From: an uncultured Faecalibacterium sp.
GTDB taxonomy: Bacteria; Bacillota; Clostridia; Oscillospirales; Ruminococcaceae
DNA: 64,000 nt
Direction of reading: 5' to 3'
Assembly (NCBI GenBank): GCA_900539945.1
Contig: UQDV01000004.1
Span: 1 to 64,000 of the forward strand
A model generated the notes under the pieces. The model was not told the DNA's origin. It worked only from the letters and a program-made list of their open reading frames with translations, and made no database searches. This document shows, piece after piece, positions 61,607-64,000 of the stretch. Both the position numbers and the translations under genes were made by a program. Positions within the stretch are counted from its first letter, which is position 1. Each line of letters starts with the position of its first letter.

Positions 61607-64000
61607 ATGGATAAAAACGCCATCAAGAAATATGCGGTCTGGGCGCGGAAAGAACTGATCTCCCGCGTGGCGCAGAAAGCCCAGCAGTACGGCATTACGG
61701 AAACGGAAATGGTGGACGCCAGTGCTGATAGCGTCAACGGCAAAGTGTTGTCTGCAGAAGAGATGCAGCAGCGCAGGGCACTGATCGCACAGATCAATGA
61801 AAAGGGCTACCAGCAGGTTATGGAAGAGGTGGCGTATACATGGTTCAACCGCTTTTCGGCACTGCGGTTCATGGAGGTCAACGGCTATCTGCCCAGCCAT
61901 GTGCGCGTGTTTACGGATGAAAACAATGCGTTCAAGCCCCAGATTCTGGCCGAAGCCCTGCATCTGGAATTGGATAAGCTGGATAAGGACAAGGTCTACG
62001 CCCTGAAAGAGACCGAGCAGACCGAAGAACTGTACAAATACCTGCTCATCGTGCAATGCAACGCGCTGAACAGCATTCTGCCCGGAATGTTCCAGACCAT
62101 TGCGGACTACACGGAGCTGCTTCTGCCGGACAACCTGCTCCGGGAGGGCAGCGTCATCGAGCAGATGATCTCCCAGATCCCGGAGGACAACTGGCAGGAT
62201 GCCGTCCAGATCATTGGATGGCTGTATCAGTACTACAACAGCGAGAAAAAGGACGATGTGTTTGCCGCCCTCAAGAAAAATGTCAAGATCACCAAGGAAA
62301 ATATCCCGGCGGCGACCCAGCTGTTTACCCCAGACTGGATCGTGCGGTACATGGTGGAAAACAGCCTTGGACGCCTGTGGGTGGAGGGTCACCCGGACAC
62401 CAAAACACAGCTGCTACCCACACCGGAGGAGCAAGCAGCTTATACTGCCGGGAACCGTGACCCGGAGGACACCAAGTGGCACTATTATCTGGAGGAAGCC
62501 CAGCAGGAGCCGCAGGTACAGGCCCAACTGTCCGAGATCAGAAAACAGTATGCCGACCTGACCCCGGAACAGATCAAGGCTATCGACCCTTGCTGTGGCA
62601 GCGGCCATATTCTGGCGTATCTGTTCGATGTACTGATGCAGATCTACGAGAACTACGGCTACACGCCCCGCGATGCCGTGACCAGCATTTTGCAGAACAA
62701 CCTCTATGGTCTGGATATTGACGACCGCGCCGCCCAGCTGGCCTATTTTGCGGTGATGATGAAGGCCCGCCGGTACGACCGCCGCTTTTTCAGCCACACC
62801 ACCCAGCCTCATGTGTATGCCATTGAGGAAAGCAACCGCATCGAAAAGCCGGATGTAGAGTATTTCTGCAACGGCAAGCTGGAATTGAAAGATGCTATGC
62901 AAACTATCCTCACCCAGCTGTATGATGCCAAGGAGTATGGCTCCATTCTCACCATCACCCCGCAGGACTGGGATGCCCTCTATGCCCGGTTTGACGAGGT
63001 GGCAGACGAGTTCTCGTTCCATCGAGAGAGTATTCGCAAAAAATTACTCCCATTGGTGCAGGTGGCGCAGACACTGGCACAGAAATACGATGTGGTCGTC
63101 ACCAATCCGCCCTATATGGGCAGTTCCGGCATGGGCGCAAAACTGGCAGAGTATGTCAAAAAGAATTACCCGGACAGCAAGAGCGACCTGTTTGCAGTGT
63201 TTATTGAGGTTTGCGCCCGCATGGCGAAAGCAAATGCGTATCAGTCCATGATTACCCAGCACGCATGGATGTTCCTGTCCAGTTTTGAAAAGCTGCGGGA
63301 GAAGATGATGCTGACTGAAACCATCAGCATGGCACATCTTGGCGCACGAGCATTTGAAGAAATCGGTGGTGAGGTGGTGCAGACTACCGCTTTTGTGCGC
63401 TGTGCAAACCATATTGATGGCTATAAAGGTACCTACTGTCGCCTGATTGAACCTACCACTCAGCAGGGCAAAGAGGATATGTTCCTTGCTGGAGAAAATC
63501 GCTATACCGCAAATCAGGATAACTTTGCAAAAATTCCGGGAAGCCCGGTGGCATACTGGATTGGGCAGGATGTTTTTCGTGTCTTTTCAGAAAAGTCAGT
63601 TCGTGATTATGCAGAGCCTCGCCATGGAATGTCAACGGGGAATAATGATGTATGTCTTAAGCTATGGTTTGAAATTAACAGAAGAAAGATTTGCTTTGAT
63701 GCAAGTAGTTTGGAGGAATTTGATTCCTCCAATTGTAAATTTGCGCCGTATAAAAAAGGTGGCTCTTTTAGGCTTTGGTATGGAAATAATGATTATGTGA
63801 TTGCGTATGACAAGAAATCTCGCCAAATTATGGAAAGCCTTCCAGGATATCGTTCATCGAGTACAGGCTTTTTCTTCAAGCCTTCTATAAATTGGTCTGA
63901 TGTTAGTACATCCGCTTTTGGAATGAGGGTGTCCCCTAGGGGATTTGCTTTTGATGGTCGTGGTGCATCAATGTTTTGCAACAATGATGTAATGATGTAT
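61607..64000 (+). CDS. pglX: BREX adenine-specific methyltransferase PglX (3' end outside window)
   Basis: PglX methylates the host BREX motif and takes part in phage exclusion. At least 798 codons are present, open to the right edge. ATG 61607 follows AAGGAG. Features: an N-terminal helical domain (MDKNAIKKYAVWARKELISR), motif I IDPCCGSGHIL (Asp327), catalytic VVVTNPPYMG (Asn500 region) and RHGMSTGNND, leading into the target-recognition part. GC falls from about 57% (62701-62760, 34 of 60) to about 33% (63661-63720, 20 of 60), suggesting the specificity half has a different origin. Frame is intact to base 64000. Confidence 0.93.
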   Translation, partial: MDKNAIKKYAVWARKELISRVAQKAQQYGITETEMVDASADSVNGKVLSAEEMQQRRALIAQINEKGYQQVMEEVAYTWFNRFSALRFMEVNGYLPSHVRVFTDENNAFKPQILAEALHLELDKLDKDKVYALKETEQTEELYKYLLIVQCNALNSILPGMFQTIADYTELLLPDNLLREGSVIEQMISQIPEDNWQDAVQIIGWLYQYYNSEKKDDVFAALKKNVKITKENIPAATQLFTPDWIVRYMVENSLGRLWVEGHPDTKTQLLPTPEEQAAYTAGNRDPEDTKWHYYLEEAQQEPQVQAQLSEIRKQYADLTPEQIKAIDPCCGSGHILAYLFDVLMQIYENYGYTPRDAVTSILQNNLYGLDIDDRAAQLAYFAVMMKARRYDRRFFSHTTQPHVYAIEESNRIEKPDVEYFCNGKLELKDAMQTILTQLYDAKEYGSILTITPQDWDALYARFDEVADEFSFHRESIRKKLLPLVQVAQTLAQKYDVVVTNPPYMGSSGMGAKLAEYVKKNYPDSKSDLFAVFIEVCARMAKANAYQSMITQHAWMFLSSFEKLREKMMLTETISMAHLGARAFEEIGGEVVQTTAFVRCANHIDGYKGTYCRLIEPTTQQGKEDMFLAGENRYTANQDNFAKIPGSPVAYWIGQDVFRVFSEKSVRDYAEPRHGMSTGNNDVCLKLWFEINRRKICFDASSLEEFDSSNCKFAPYKKGGSFRLWYGNNDYVIAYDKKSRQIMESLPGYRSSSTGFFFKPSINWSDVSTSAFGMRVSPRGFAFDGRGASMFCNNDVMMY

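Overview
The window looks like chromosome of a gut Firmicute of the Oscillospiraceae, most likely Faecalibacterium or a close relative. This is an inference from moderately high GC in the core genes (mfd, pth, ppdK), AGGAGG-type ribosome sites, PTS sugar operons and Clostridia-type mobile genes; no rRNA or marker allele settles it.

Layout. 1-50 is the inner end of an IS3-type element lying outside the window. 93-7112 (minus) is core: a SurA/PrsA-like lipoprotein, mfd, pth, a small membrane-anchored protein and a stand-alone GlmU-type acetyltransferase. 7509-10175 is ppdK. 10307-15449 is a scarred zone: feoA with a feoB cut after about 33 codons, a flavin reductase/radical-SAM operon with a divergent HxlR regulator, and a 3-methyladenine glycosylase (tag) that has lost its start at a junction with a decapitated large serine recombinase. 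15461-25880 is a phage/plasmid-like island: a symmetric 3+3 array of 9-bp repeats, a recombination module (DUF932, small protein, YqaJ exonuclease, DUF1071 annealing protein), a candidate structured RNA, a resolvase, an Xre repressor facing a strong promoter with repeated operators, a secreted and two membrane proteins, and an ATPase/RloB (TOPRIM) defence-like pair.

25913-40216 holds two sugar islands separated by decayed copies of the ppdK 3' end: M81 peptidase, GntR, DeoR, beta-glucoside PTS, GH1 and M24 hydrolase; then RpiR, alpha-glucoside PTS and GH4 6-phospho-alpha-glucosidase, ending in a chimeric GH1 relic. 40439-46887 holds an orphan FeoB-associated peptide, tRNA-Val(CAC), AraC, HD and HAD genes, an intact large serine recombinase and a HipA-like kinase. 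47185-53486 (minus) is a second copy of the recombination module, inverted relative to the first (about 90% identical by eye in the part compared), with two ATPase genes added. 53745-64000 is a type 1-like BREX locus: Fic, brxA, brxB, brxC, a membrane protein, a SEFIR-domain protein, and pglX running off the right edge.

The most unusual items are the SEFIR/membrane pair inside BREX, the duplicated recombination module with leader terminators and tiny hydrophobic ORFs, the symmetric repeat array, the structured RNA candidate, the ppdK-tail repeats between islands, and exactly 10-bp-phased AACA repeats at the beta-glucoside PTS operon.
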